From an uncultured Prevotellaceae bacterium (GTDB lineage: Bacteria; Bacteroidota; Bacteroidia; Bacteroidales; Bacteroidaceae): DNA of 40,543 nucleotides. This document shows positions 22,579-30,225 of this stretch, piece after piece. Every line of letters starts with the position of its first letter. Position 1 is the stretch's first letter. Under the pieces are notes generated by a model. The model was given only the letters and a program-made list of their open reading frames with translations, was not told the origin of the DNA and did not search any database. Location of the stretch: assembly GCA_947165505.1 (NCBI GenBank), contig CAMVAT010000027.1, forward strand, positions 1 to 40,543, written 5' to 3'. The position numbers were made by a program, and so were the translations under genes.

Positions 22579-24024
22579 TCAGCTCATGAAAAGATAACTC
22601 ATGCCATAGGCCATGGCAGTGCTGACCACCACGACGATGAGTCCGGGAATCATAAACGAGTGGTTGAGCACATACTTGCCTATCTTCGTCGTGCCCGTGC
22701 GGTCCATATTGACCGTGGCGATGTCGGTGGGGTAGTTGGGCAGGAAGAAGTAGCCGTAGGCACAGGGCAGCGCGCCTAATATCACCCAGCCGGGAATGCC
22801 GAGCTGGTAGGCCACGGGCAGCAGTGCCACCACCACCGCCGCCTGCGAGTTGATGAGCACTGAAAAGATGAAGAACACCAATGCGATGGTCCAGGGGTAC
22901 AGATCGACCATACTGCCGAGTATCTCTTTGATATGGTCCATGTGCGCCCCGAAAAAGGTGTTGGCCAGCCATGCGATGCCGTAGATGGCCACCACGGCCA
23001 CCATGCCCGACTGCCATACGTTGCCCGCCACGGCCTCTTTGGGCTTGGCACCGCAGATGATAATCATCAGCGCAGCCGCCGTGATGAGGATGATTTGTAT
23101 GACCAGGTACATCGGTATGGTGACAGGCACCTTCTCGGTGACACCAGCCATCACGATGCCCGCGTTGGCCAGGTCGTCGGGCGACACGCTCTTGCCAGTG
23201 GGCAGCAGCACGTCTTTGGCCCCGTCGATGGCCACCACCTTGTCCCATGCCGGCAGTATCTGGTGGGCCAGCGCCAGGATGATGATGAGCAGGATGGCAC
23301 CGAGAAAGATGCCCACAGCCCATTTCGCCTTTTTGTCGATGGTCTTGTTGAGAGCCGTCTCGGTCTTGCCATAGATGAACTCACGCTGTATGGGGTCGGC
23401 GATGCGCGCTTGGAAGTCAGGGTCTTTGTCAAGGTCGAGTCCGCGCTTCGTGCTCCATGCCGCGGCAATGATGATGCCCACCAGACAGGATGGCATGGTG
23501 ACGTTGATGATTTGCAGGATAGAGATGTCGAAGCCGTTGAGCGCCGAGATGGTCGCGAAGGCGACGACAGCCGCCGAGATGGGCGAGCAGATGATGGCCA
23601 CCATCGATGCCACGCTGGCGATGGCGCAGGGGCGCTCGGGGCGGATGCCCTTCTTGATGGCCACGTCGGTGATGACGGGCATGAGGGTGTACATCACGTG
23701 TCCGGTGCCCACGAGGACGGTCAGGAAGAACGTGCTCAGCGGTGCGTAGAACGTGATGCGCTCAGGGTGTTTGCGCAACTGCCTTTCGGCTATTTGCACG
23801 AGCCAGTCCATGCCGCCTGATGCTTGCAGGATGCCGGCACAGGTGAGGGCCGCGACAATGATATAGATGACATCGGTGGGCGGTGTGCCCGGCTTCAACC
23901 CGTGGTCGAACACCAGCAGAGCCAGACCCAGTCCGGCGATGGCACCGAGTGCCAGGCTGCCGTATTTAGAGCCTAAGTAGAGGGCCAGCAGCACTATCAG
24001 TAATTCTATAATAGAAATCAGCAT
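22579..24024 (-). CDS. anaerobic C4-dicarboxylate transporter, Dcu family (downstream copy)
   Basis: 481 residues, with about 12 membrane helices. Recognised by the Dcu layout: N-terminal LGSKYGSLALGAIAGLG, GTPPTDVIYIIVAALTCAGI, ASGGMDWLVQIAERQLRKHP, LVGTGHVMYTLMPVI, and IKKGIRPERPCAIASVAS. Dcu proteins exchange external fumarate, malate or aspartate for internal succinate during fumarate respiration, which fits an anaerobic succinate producer. It is the second of a tandem pair: the upstream copy has the same length and matching motifs, with a 22 bp gap, so they arose by duplication and are co-transcribed. The central loop (about 205-300) differs most between the two. I cannot assign DcuA versus DcuB. 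Confidence 0.92.
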   Translation of the reverse strand: MLISIIELLIVLLALYLGSKYGSLALGAIAGLGLALLVFDHGLKPGTPPTDVIYIIVAALTCAGILQASGGMDWLVQIAERQLRKHPERITFYAPLSTFFLTVLVGTGHVMYTLMPVITDVAIKKGIRPERPCAIASVASMVAIICSPISAAVVAFATISALNGFDISILQIINVTMPSCLVGIIIAAAWSTKRGLDLDKDPDFQARIADPIQREFIYGKTETALNKTIDKKAKWAVGIFLGAILLIIILALAHQILPAWDKVVAIDGAKDVLLPTGKSVSPDDLANAGIVMAGVTEKVPVTIPMYLVIQIILITAAALMIIICGAKPKEAVAGNVWQSGMVAVVAIYGIAWLANTFFGAHMDHIKEILGSMVDLYPWTIALVFFIFSVLINSQAAVVVALLPVAYQLGIPGWVILGALPCAYGYFFLPNYPTDIATVNMDRTGTTKIGKYVLNHSFMIPGLIVVVVSTAMAYGMSYLFMS

Positions 24025-24046
24025 AATCTTCTGTGTGTTTTAAGGG

Positions 24047-25492
24047 TTAAAAGAATATCATAGACAATCCGTAAGCTACCAGCACGGCGGTGACGGTGTG
24101 TATCAAGCCGGGTATCATAAACGAGTGGTTGAGCAGATACTTACCAATCTTGGTTGTGCCCGAACGGTCGAAGTTGACCGTGGCGATGTCGCTGGGGTAG
24201 TTGGGAATGAAGAAGTAACCATACACAGAAGGCAGCACACCCAGCAATACGGGACCGGGGATGCCGAGGGTATAGGCCAGTGGCAGCATAGACACGACCA
24301 CGGCGCCTTGCGAGTTGATGAGTACCGACACGAGGAAGAAGACGAAGGCAATCGACCAGTTGTATTGCTTCACGATGTCGCCCAGCATCACCTTCATCTC
24401 CTCGGTGTAGTTAGAGAAATAAGTGTCGGCCAGCCATGCGATGCCGAAGATGGCCACCACGGCCACCATGCCCGACTGCCACACGGCTCCCTTGACGGCT
24501 TTGACGGGCGATGCCTTGCAGAAGAGGATCATGATGGCGGCTGCCGAGATCATGACAATCTGGATGACCACGTTCATCTTCAGTTGCGCGGTGCTGGCCA
24601 TGGTCACGCCAGGTATCAACACCTTAGCCTTGGCCAGTTGTACCGCCGTGGCCACGGTGCCGTCGGCGAAGGTGTAGTCGGGCGCGCCTTCCACCGCCTT
24701 GATGGTCTTGTACGCGGGCAGCACATCCTGGAAGATGGCAAAGAGCACGATGACAATCAGTGCGCCGAGGAAGACATATACCGCATTCTTAGCCGACTGG
24801 GGTATCTCTTTGTCGAGTGTGGTGGCGTTGCTACCGTAGATATATTCATACTGTACGGGGTCTTTCAATTTGGCTTGAAACTCCGGGTCTTTGTCCAGGT
24901 CGAGTCCGCGGTGGTAGGAGAAGGCAGCGGCTGCCATCAGACCGCATATACAGGCGGGAAAACTGATCATGAGCACCTGCGGGATGCTCACATCGAAGCC
25001 GTTGGCATTTGAGATGGTCACAAACGCCACCACGGCAGCGGCGATGGGCGAGCAGGTGATGCCCACCTGTGAGGCGATAGACGCCACGCCGCACGGGCGC
25101 TCCGGACGTATGCCTTTCTTGATAGAGATGTCGCAGATGATGGGCATGAGCGTATAGACCACATGGCCGGTGCCCACGAGCACGGTGAGGAAGAAGGTGC
25201 AGAGGGGCGCCAGGAAGGTGATGCGGTCAGGGTGCTTACGCAACAGCTTCTCCGCTATCTGTATGAGCCAGTCCATGCCGCCCGAGGCTTGCATGATGCC
25301 GGCGCAGGTGACGGCGGCGATGATGATGTAGATGACGTCGGTGGGAGGCGAGCCGGGTTTCATGCCGAAACCGAACACCAGCAAGGCCAGTCCGATGCCG
25401 GAGATGGCACCGAGGGCCAGACTGCCGTAGCGCGAACCCACCCAAAGAGCCAGTAGCACTACCAGCAACTGAATAATCATTTCTAAGGTCAT
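24047..25492 (-). CDS. anaerobic C4-dicarboxylate transporter, Dcu family (upstream copy)
   Basis: 481 residues, same architecture as its downstream tandem partner: VGSRYGSLALGAISGIG, GSPPTDVIYIIIAAVTCAGI, ASGGMDWLIQIAEKLLRKHP, LVGTGHVVYTLMPII, IKKGIRPERPCGVASIAS. It probably carries the succinate/fumarate exchange typical of Dcu proteins, perhaps with different substrate preference or expression. The ATG at 25492 is directly abutted by the CCCTAAACC repeat; an alternative start is Met5 at 25480. No promoter box lies within the repeat, and the preceding gene ends in a terminator, so how this pair is transcribed is not evident. Confidence 0.92.
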   Translation of the reverse strand: MTLEMIIQLLVVLLALWVGSRYGSLALGAISGIGLALLVFGFGMKPGSPPTDVIYIIIAAVTCAGIMQASGGMDWLIQIAEKLLRKHPDRITFLAPLCTFFLTVLVGTGHVVYTLMPIICDISIKKGIRPERPCGVASIASQVGITCSPIAAAVVAFVTISNANGFDVSIPQVLMISFPACICGLMAAAAFSYHRGLDLDKDPEFQAKLKDPVQYEYIYGSNATTLDKEIPQSAKNAVYVFLGALIVIVLFAIFQDVLPAYKTIKAVEGAPDYTFADGTVATAVQLAKAKVLIPGVTMASTAQLKMNVVIQIVMISAAAIMILFCKASPVKAVKGAVWQSGMVAVVAIFGIAWLADTYFSNYTEEMKVMLGDIVKQYNWSIAFVFFLVSVLINSQGAVVVSMLPLAYTLGIPGPVLLGVLPSVYGYFFIPNYPSDIATVNFDRSGTTKIGKYLLNHSFMIPGLIHTVTAVLVAYGLSMIFF

Positions 25493-25565
25493 AGGGTTTT
25501 AAGGTTTAGGGTTTAAGGTTTAGGGTTTAGGGTTTAAGGTTTAGGGTTTAAGGTTTAGGGTTTTT
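25493..25565 (-). repeat. CCCTAAACCTTAAA leader repeat abutting a start codon
   Basis: On the minus (coding) strand: alternating CCCTAAA and CCTTAAA units running into the ATG at 25492. No G at all on the coding strand over about 70 bases. Plus-strand reading is GGGTTTAAGGTTTA. Confidence 0.85.
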
Positions 25566-25568
25566 GGC

Positions 25569-25650
25569 CTAGTAAAATTAGTAAGACTAGTATAACTAGT
25601 AAAACTAGTAAGGCTAGTATAACTAGTAAAACTAGTAAAAACTAGCAAAA
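25569..25650. repeat. CTAGT array
   Basis: About nine CTAGT/TTAGT units spaced 9-10 bp apart, joined by AAAA, AAGA, ATAA or AAGG. Several contain the palindrome ACTAGT. It sits between the terminator at 25659-25694 and the CCCTAAA leader. It resembles a tandem protein-binding array more than an RNA element; function unknown. Confidence 0.8.
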
Positions 25651-25651
25651 A

Positions 25652-25694
25652 ACAAATATGCCTGGCATAGAAATCAGGCTGTCTATGCCAGGCA
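25652..25694 (-). terminator. rho-independent terminator after the 25702 gene
   Basis: A 13 bp perfect stem TGCCTGGCATAGA / TCTATGCCAGGCA (25659-25694) with a 10 nt loop, followed on the minus strand by TATTTGTTTTTT. It begins 8 bp past the stop codon. Confidence 0.88.
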
Positions 25695-25701
25695 AGTCTG
25701 G

Positions 25702-26217
25702 TTACTTGTTGATCTTCATGAACTCCATGGCTTCTTCGGTGCCATTCTCGAGGAGAGTGAGTTTGTCGTCGGTCTTACTGACGATGGTGAGGGTGGTGTT
25801 GATGGGAACACCGGCGAGCATCTCAACTTTCTGCGTACCGAGCTGCTGCTCCAGCATGCTGCGTATCATCTTCTCGGTGGCAGGGTCTTTGGCTGCTTCG
25901 CCCATCTCGCCTTTCAGTTTCATGCCGATGAGTTTCACATCGGCTTTCTTCGCGTCGCTCACGAGCTTCAGTTGGTCGCCATCTACAGAGTAAGTGCCCG
26001 ACAGTTCGATGCGCATGGTCATAGAGCCTATCTCAGGGTCTGTGGCATCAATCACCACACGGATGTTTGCTGTCTTGTCTTTGTTGAAACCGAGGGTGAA
26101 GGCTACCGTCTGCTCTGCATCGGCAAAAGTGGTGACCCATTCGCCCAGAATATCCTGAGCCGACAGCTTGCCGGCCGTCATGACGGCCATCAGCAAGAGG
26201 AATAATACTTTTTTCAT
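25702..26217 (-). CDS. small secreted protein, lipocalin-like beta-sheet fold
   Basis: 171 residues. Signal peptide MKKVLFLLLMAVMTAGKLSA, cleaved before QDILGEW. The mature part is a run of short strands (GEWVTTFADAEQTVAFTLGF, ANIRVVIDATD, MTMRIELSGTYSVDGDQLKL, TLTIVSKTDDKLTLLENG) with one helical insertion (about 103-128, AAKDPATEKMIRSMLEQQLG). This is the pattern of Bacteroidota lipocalin-like/DUF families that open with LxGxW. Probably periplasmic. It lies between the MFS and Dcu genes with a strong terminator behind it. The 5' leader is a 140 bp TAACG/GTAAAAA array like the one before yidC. Function unknown. Confidence 0.8.
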   Translation of the reverse strand: MKKVLFLLLMAVMTAGKLSAQDILGEWVTTFADAEQTVAFTLGFNKDKTANIRVVIDATDPEIGSMTMRIELSGTYSVDGDQLKLVSDAKKADVKLIGMKLKGEMGEAAKDPATEKMIRSMLEQQLGTQKVEMLAGVPINTTLTIVSKTDDKLTLLENGTEEAMEFMKINK

Positions 26218-26360
26218 AATGTTTGTTTTTTGTGTGTGATGTCGTTATGATGAGATGTCGTTATTACGTTATTGGCGTTATTGTCGTTATTACGTTATTG
26301 GCGTTATTTACGTTATTTACGTTATTAACGATTTTACTTTTTTACTTTTTTACTTTTTTA
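26218..26360 (-). repeat. GTAAAAA plus TAACG leader repeat, starting in a stop codon
   Basis: On the minus strand: the MFS stop TAA begins TAAAAAAGTAAAAAAG units, then AAATCG, then many TAATAACG/TAAATAACG/CAATAACG units, then CATAACGACATCA and a short A-rich stretch before the ATG at 26217. It has the same modular order as the leader of yidC (32149-32300). Fills the whole gap. Confidence 0.85.
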
Positions 26361-27977
26361 CTCTTTAATATTGGGCTCTTCCAGTCCGATGCCTTTCTTG
26401 CGGTCCACCACCTTGAGAATGAGACCGAGGATGAGTGCTGCGATGCCGAGGCAGGCGAGCATGACCAGCGGAGCGGTGTAGTCATACTTGGTGGGGTCTG
26501 TCACTCCCTCGTTGGTGGCGTCGAGCACCTTGCCGATAAGCAGCGGGAAGAGCCACAAGCCGATGTTCTGAATCCAGAAGATGAGTGCGTAGGCCGAGCC
26601 GATGATCTTGGCATCTACCAGTTTTGGCACGCTGGGCCACAGCGATGCGGGCACGAGCGAGAACGACGCTCCGAGCACCAGTATGGTGAGGTAGGCAATG
26701 ATGATGCTGCCAGCCGTGCCTTTGAACATGGGCAGCACGAAGGCAAACGTGAGGTGGCATGCGATGAGCAGCAGCGAACCGAAGACGAGCATCGAGGCGG
26801 CCTTGCCCTTATGATCGACATACGAGCCCAGAATCGGGGTGATGAGCACCGCCAACAGGGGGAACACGGCGAAGATGCTCTCAGCCGACTGACGCATATA
26901 GCCCATATAACAATAGATGATGAGCGCCAGGATGGAGATACAGAGCAGACCGTATTTCTTGGTCTTGTCTTTCATGAAGTTGCTGGCGAAGCCGGCGGCA
27001 GCCACCACCAGCATGATGGCGTACTGCACGATGGTGACGCTGCTGCCCGCCCAGAACGAGCCGGCCTCGGGCGGCGTGAGTGTCAGGTTGCACTGAAGCA
27101 TGTTGACGGCATACTTTTGGAAGGGGAAGATGGCCGAGTAGTAGAGCACGCAGAGCAATGCCACGAGCCAGAAACCACTCGAAGTGAGTATCTGCCTCAG
27201 GTCGCTGATCTTGAACGGGTCGTCTTTCTCCTCAGACTCGCCCGTCTGTTTGTCGAGCTTGCGGTCCATGAAGAAATAGACGATGAACATGATGAGGGCG
27301 ATGCACATGAGCACGACGCCGAAGGCTACGGAGCGGCTCACACTCACGCTGCCGCCCAGTTTGGCGAAGAAAGGCGAGAAAATCATGCAGGTGGCCACGC
27401 CCAGACGCGCCAAGGCCATCTCAGAACCCATAGCCAGTGCCATCTCACGGCCCTTGAACCACTTCACGATACCACGGCTCACCGTGATGCCCGCCATCTC
27501 GCAACCGCAACCGAAGATCATGAATCCGCAGGCGGCGAACTTAGCCGAAGCAGGCATGCCCTCGTAGAAGGGCGACACGCCCAATTCGTCGAAGAGGGGG
27601 ATATAGTTGAGGTTATCGGTGAACCACTGTTCCAAACTACTGCCCATGAACGACTCGCTCACGGCATACCATTTGATAATGGCACCCACGAGCATCACCG
27701 CACCCGAGAGCACGGCGGTGAAACGGACACCCATCTTGTCGAGGATGATGCCGGCGAAGATGAGGAAGAAGACGAACACGTTGAGGAACACCTCAGAGCC
27801 CTGCATGGTGCCGAAGGCCGTGGAGTCCCATCCGCGTGTCTCCTGCATCAGGTCTTTGATGGGTGAGAGGATGTCCATGAAGATGTAGCTGCAAAACATG
27901 GCAAGGGCCAGGAGCAGCAGGGCGGTCCACCGCATACCGGCGGAGTCGCGCAAGGTTTTCTTGATAGTTTCTGACAT
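26358..27977 (-). CDS. MFS permease, substrate unknown
   Basis: 539 residues with about 12 membrane helices. The loop after helix 2 carries the MFS motif GIILDKMGVRFTAVL (D-x-x-G-x-R form). A cytoplasmic charged linker (near 240-262, DRKLDKQTGESEEKDDPF) joins the halves. The N-terminal FMDILSPIKDLMQETRGWDS is typical of a Bacteroidota MFS group I cannot tie to a substrate. It follows the S9 peptidase by 44 bp on the same strand, so uptake of a hydrolysis product is possible but unproven. The stop codon lies inside the GTAAAAA repeat. No promoter box is seen ahead of it. Confidence 0.85.
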   Translation of the reverse strand: MSETIKKTLRDSAGMRWTALLLLALAMFCSYIFMDILSPIKDLMQETRGWDSTAFGTMQGSEVFLNVFVFFLIFAGIILDKMGVRFTAVLSGAVMLVGAIIKWYAVSESFMGSSLEQWFTDNLNYIPLFDELGVSPFYEGMPASAKFAACGFMIFGCGCEMAGITVSRGIVKWFKGREMALAMGSEMALARLGVATCMIFSPFFAKLGGSVSVSRSVAFGVVLMCIALIMFIVYFFMDRKLDKQTGESEEKDDPFKISDLRQILTSSGFWLVALLCVLYYSAIFPFQKYAVNMLQCNLTLTPPEAGSFWAGSSVTIVQYAIMLVVAAAGFASNFMKDKTKKYGLLCISILALIIYCYMGYMRQSAESIFAVFPLLAVLITPILGSYVDHKGKAASMLVFGSLLLIACHLTFAFVLPMFKGTAGSIIIAYLTILVLGASFSLVPASLWPSVPKLVDAKIIGSAYALIFWIQNIGLWLFPLLIGKVLDATNEGVTDPTKYDYTAPLVMLACLGIAALILGLILKVVDRKKGIGLEEPNIKE

Positions 27978-27999
27978 TTATAATTTTTTTTATAGTAGT

Positions 28000-28024
28000 C
28001 AATTCTCTTACCTCTCACCTCTTA
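28000..28024 (-). repeat. GAGGTGAGAGGTAA repeat starting in a stop codon
   Basis: Minus strand TAAGAGGTGAGAGGTAAGAG begins with the S9 peptidase stop codon. Identical over 20 bases to the unit at 19939, with the same relation to the upstream gene. Confidence 0.75.
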
Positions 28025-30196
28025 TTTCTTCAGCCAGCGGTCGAGCCAGTTGAAGTAGGTACGCTGCCAGAGGATACCGTTTTGGGGTTTGAGCACCCAG
28101 TGGTTCTCGTCGGGGAAGATGAGCAGTTGTGCCTCGATGCCGCGCAGACGGGCTGAGTTGAAAGCTCCCATGCCCTGATTGGCATTGATGCGGTAGTCTT
28201 TCTCGCCGTGGATGCAGAGGATGGGCGTGTCCCATTTATCCACAAACTTATGCGGAGAGTTGTCGTAGGTCTTGCGGGCGTCGGCCGTCTGGTCCTTGTT
28301 CCAGTAGGCATCATCGTACTCCCAGTTAGAGAACCACACCTCCTCGGTGTCGGTGTACATCGACTCCAGGTTGAAGGCGCCATCGTGAGCGATGAAGCAC
28401 TTGAAGCGCTTGTCGTGGTGACCGGCCAAATAATATACCGAGAAACCTCCGAACGAGGCGCCCACGGCCCCGAGGCGGTCGCGATCTACGTAAGGCAGTG
28501 TGTTGCACGCATCGTCGATGGCCGTCAGGTAGTCGCTCATGCACTGTCCGGTCCAGTCGCCCGAGATCTGTTCGCACCATTCGCTGCCGAATCCGGGCAG
28601 TCCGTGGCGGTTGGGCGCGATGACGACATAGCCGTGCGATGCCATGATCATGAAGTTCCAGCGGTAGCTCCAGAACTGGCTCACGGGGCTTTGCGGTCCA
28701 CCTTCGCAGAAGAGCAGGGTGGGGTATTTCTTCGTCTCGTCGAAATGCGGGGGCAGGATGATCCAATAGAGCATGTTGCCGCCGTCGGTCGTGTCCACCC
28801 ACCGCTGTTGGATGGTGATGTCGGCCAGTTGGTCGAAGATATGCTTATTCTCGGCGGTGATTTGTTCTATTTTCGTCTTTTTGATGTCTTTTCCGGGTGT
28901 GACCACATACAGGTCGGCGGCCGCTTTGTAGCTGTGGCGCTCGGCCAGGATGCGCTTGCCGTCGTTGAGCATCTGCAGCGAACCGAAGTCGGCCCAGTTG
29001 TCGGTCAGTTGCTTCACCTCGCCTTTCCAGTTGATGGAGTAGAGGTTTTCAGTGGCATGCCATACGCCGATGAAATAGATGAGGGCGTCTTTGGTGTCTG
29101 ACCAGCAGAAGTCATCGACGTTTGAGTCGAACGACTCGGTGATATATTTCTTCTCGCCCGTAGCCAAGTCATAGACACACAGGCGGTTGCGGTCGCTCTC
29201 ATATCCGTCGCGCTCCATGCTGAGCCATGCGATGTATTTGCCGTCGGGCGAGAACTGCGGGTTGGTGTCGTAGCCCGGGTTGTTTTTCAGGTTTTCGGGC
29301 GCGTTCACGGCTTGGTTCTTCATCGTCTTGGAGGGGTTCACCTCAGGCGCCTGATACCCTTCAGGTTTGCAGAGGTTCTTCGTCTTGCCGCTGTTGATGT
29401 CGTAGAGGAATATGTCGGTGTCGGTAGAGATGGCGTAGGCCACGCCCTCTTTCTTGCGGCAGGTGTAGGCGATTTGTTTTGAGTCGGTGCTCCAGTTGAG
29501 CTGCTCGATACCGCCGAAGGGTGCGGTGGGACATTCGTAGGGCTCGCCCTCCAGAATGTCCTTTCCCTCGTTGATGCCGCTGGCTATGACATCGGCCACA
29601 AAGGGGTGGGGGATGCTCTCCACATAGTGGTCCCAGTGCCGGTAGTTGAGGTCGGTCACCAGTCGTCCGGTGGCTTTGGGCAGGTCGGCGGGGTTTTCCA
29701 AGATACTGCCGTGGTAGGGCAGCGACTTGATGAGAATGACGTGCTTGCCGTCGGGTGCGAACTTAAATCCCTCGATGTCGATGGGGTCGTGTGTCATCTG
29801 CCAGCGGTCGGTGCCGTCGGGATTCATCGACCACAGTTGTCCGTCGAACAGGTAGGCCAGCCGTTTGCCCCCATCGATCCACGCCGGGTCGGTCTCGTTT
29901 TTGGCGCTTTTGGTCAGCCGCCGGTTGTTCTTGCCGTCGGCGTCCATCATATAGATCACATGATGGCTTTTGTTTTCTTTCACGCTGTAGTAAGCCACGG
30001 TGTAGGCGATCTGCTTGCCGTCGGGCGAAGCCGCGTAAGCACCGATGCGCCCCATGGCCCACAGTGCTTCTGGGGTCATGAGGTCGCTCTCAAGTGTGAT
30101 ATTGTTTTTGCCGATGTTCACTTCTTGTGCTTGTGTATGTATGGTGCCGCAGAAGGTCAGTAGCGCAGCGGCGATGATGATGGGCTTTTTTACCAT
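28022..30196 (-). CDS. secreted S9-family dipeptidyl peptidase, DPP5-like
   Basis: 724 residues. Signal peptide 1-23 (ending HTQAQ). Residues about 45-470 form a beta-propeller with WD40/TolB-like repeats (SPDGKQIAYTV, FAPDGKHVILI, FSPDGKYIAWLS). The C-terminal hydrolase domain carries the triad Ser581 (GASFGGFSVYYL), Asp667 (HGEKDYRINANQG) and His699 (DENHWVLKP), all present. Length and order match prolyl oligopeptidase family S9, closest in feel to DPP5 of Porphyromonas, which removes dipeptides from the N-terminus in the periplasm. Together with the POT transporter it would support peptide feeding. It is 30 bp downstream of yidC; the short leader contains an AATAACGACAAC unit of the yidC-type repeat. 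Confidence 0.92.
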   Translation of the reverse strand: MVKKPIIIAAALLTFCGTIHTQAQEVNIGKNNITLESDLMTPEALWAMGRIGAYAASPDGKQIAYTVAYYSVKENKSHHVIYMMDADGKNNRRLTKSAKNETDPAWIDGGKRLAYLFDGQLWSMNPDGTDRWQMTHDPIDIEGFKFAPDGKHVILIKSLPYHGSILENPADLPKATGRLVTDLNYRHWDHYVESIPHPFVADVIASGINEGKDILEGEPYECPTAPFGGIEQLNWSTDSKQIAYTCRKKEGVAYAISTDTDIFLYDINSGKTKNLCKPEGYQAPEVNPSKTMKNQAVNAPENLKNNPGYDTNPQFSPDGKYIAWLSMERDGYESDRNRLCVYDLATGEKKYITESFDSNVDDFCWSDTKDALIYFIGVWHATENLYSINWKGEVKQLTDNWADFGSLQMLNDGKRILAERHSYKAAADLYVVTPGKDIKKTKIEQITAENKHIFDQLADITIQQRWVDTTDGGNMLYWIILPPHFDETKKYPTLLFCEGGPQSPVSQFWSYRWNFMIMASHGYVVIAPNRHGLPGFGSEWCEQISGDWTGQCMSDYLTAIDDACNTLPYVDRDRLGAVGASFGGFSVYYLAGHHDKRFKCFIAHDGAFNLESMYTDTEEVWFSNWEYDDAYWNKDQTADARKTYDNSPHKFVDKWDTPILCIHGEKDYRINANQGMGAFNSARLRGIEAQLLIFPDENHWVLKPQNGILWQRTYFNWLDRWLKK

Positions 30197-30225
30197 TTTA
30201 TCTCACGAAGTTGTCGTTATTCTTT

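Noticed and set aside
25493..25565. GGTTTAGGG runs that look like plant-type telomere repeat (TTTAGGG)
   Set aside because: Units alternate with TTTAAGG, the tract is only 70 bp, and it directly precedes a bacterial start codon like the other junction leaders. Neither a telomere nor contamination.
25493..25650. Possible CRISPR array in the repeat-rich gap
   Set aside because: Units are 7-14 bp with no unique spacers of constant length, and no cas genes are present.
26223..27866. 547-residue plus-strand open frame over the MFS gene
   Set aside because: His/Glu/Arg-rich translation with no fold signature; it is the antisense of a clear membrane protein in a GC-rich gene.
28208..29101. 297-residue plus-strand frame within the S9 peptidase gene
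   Set aside because: Antisense of a peptidase with complete catalytic triad.
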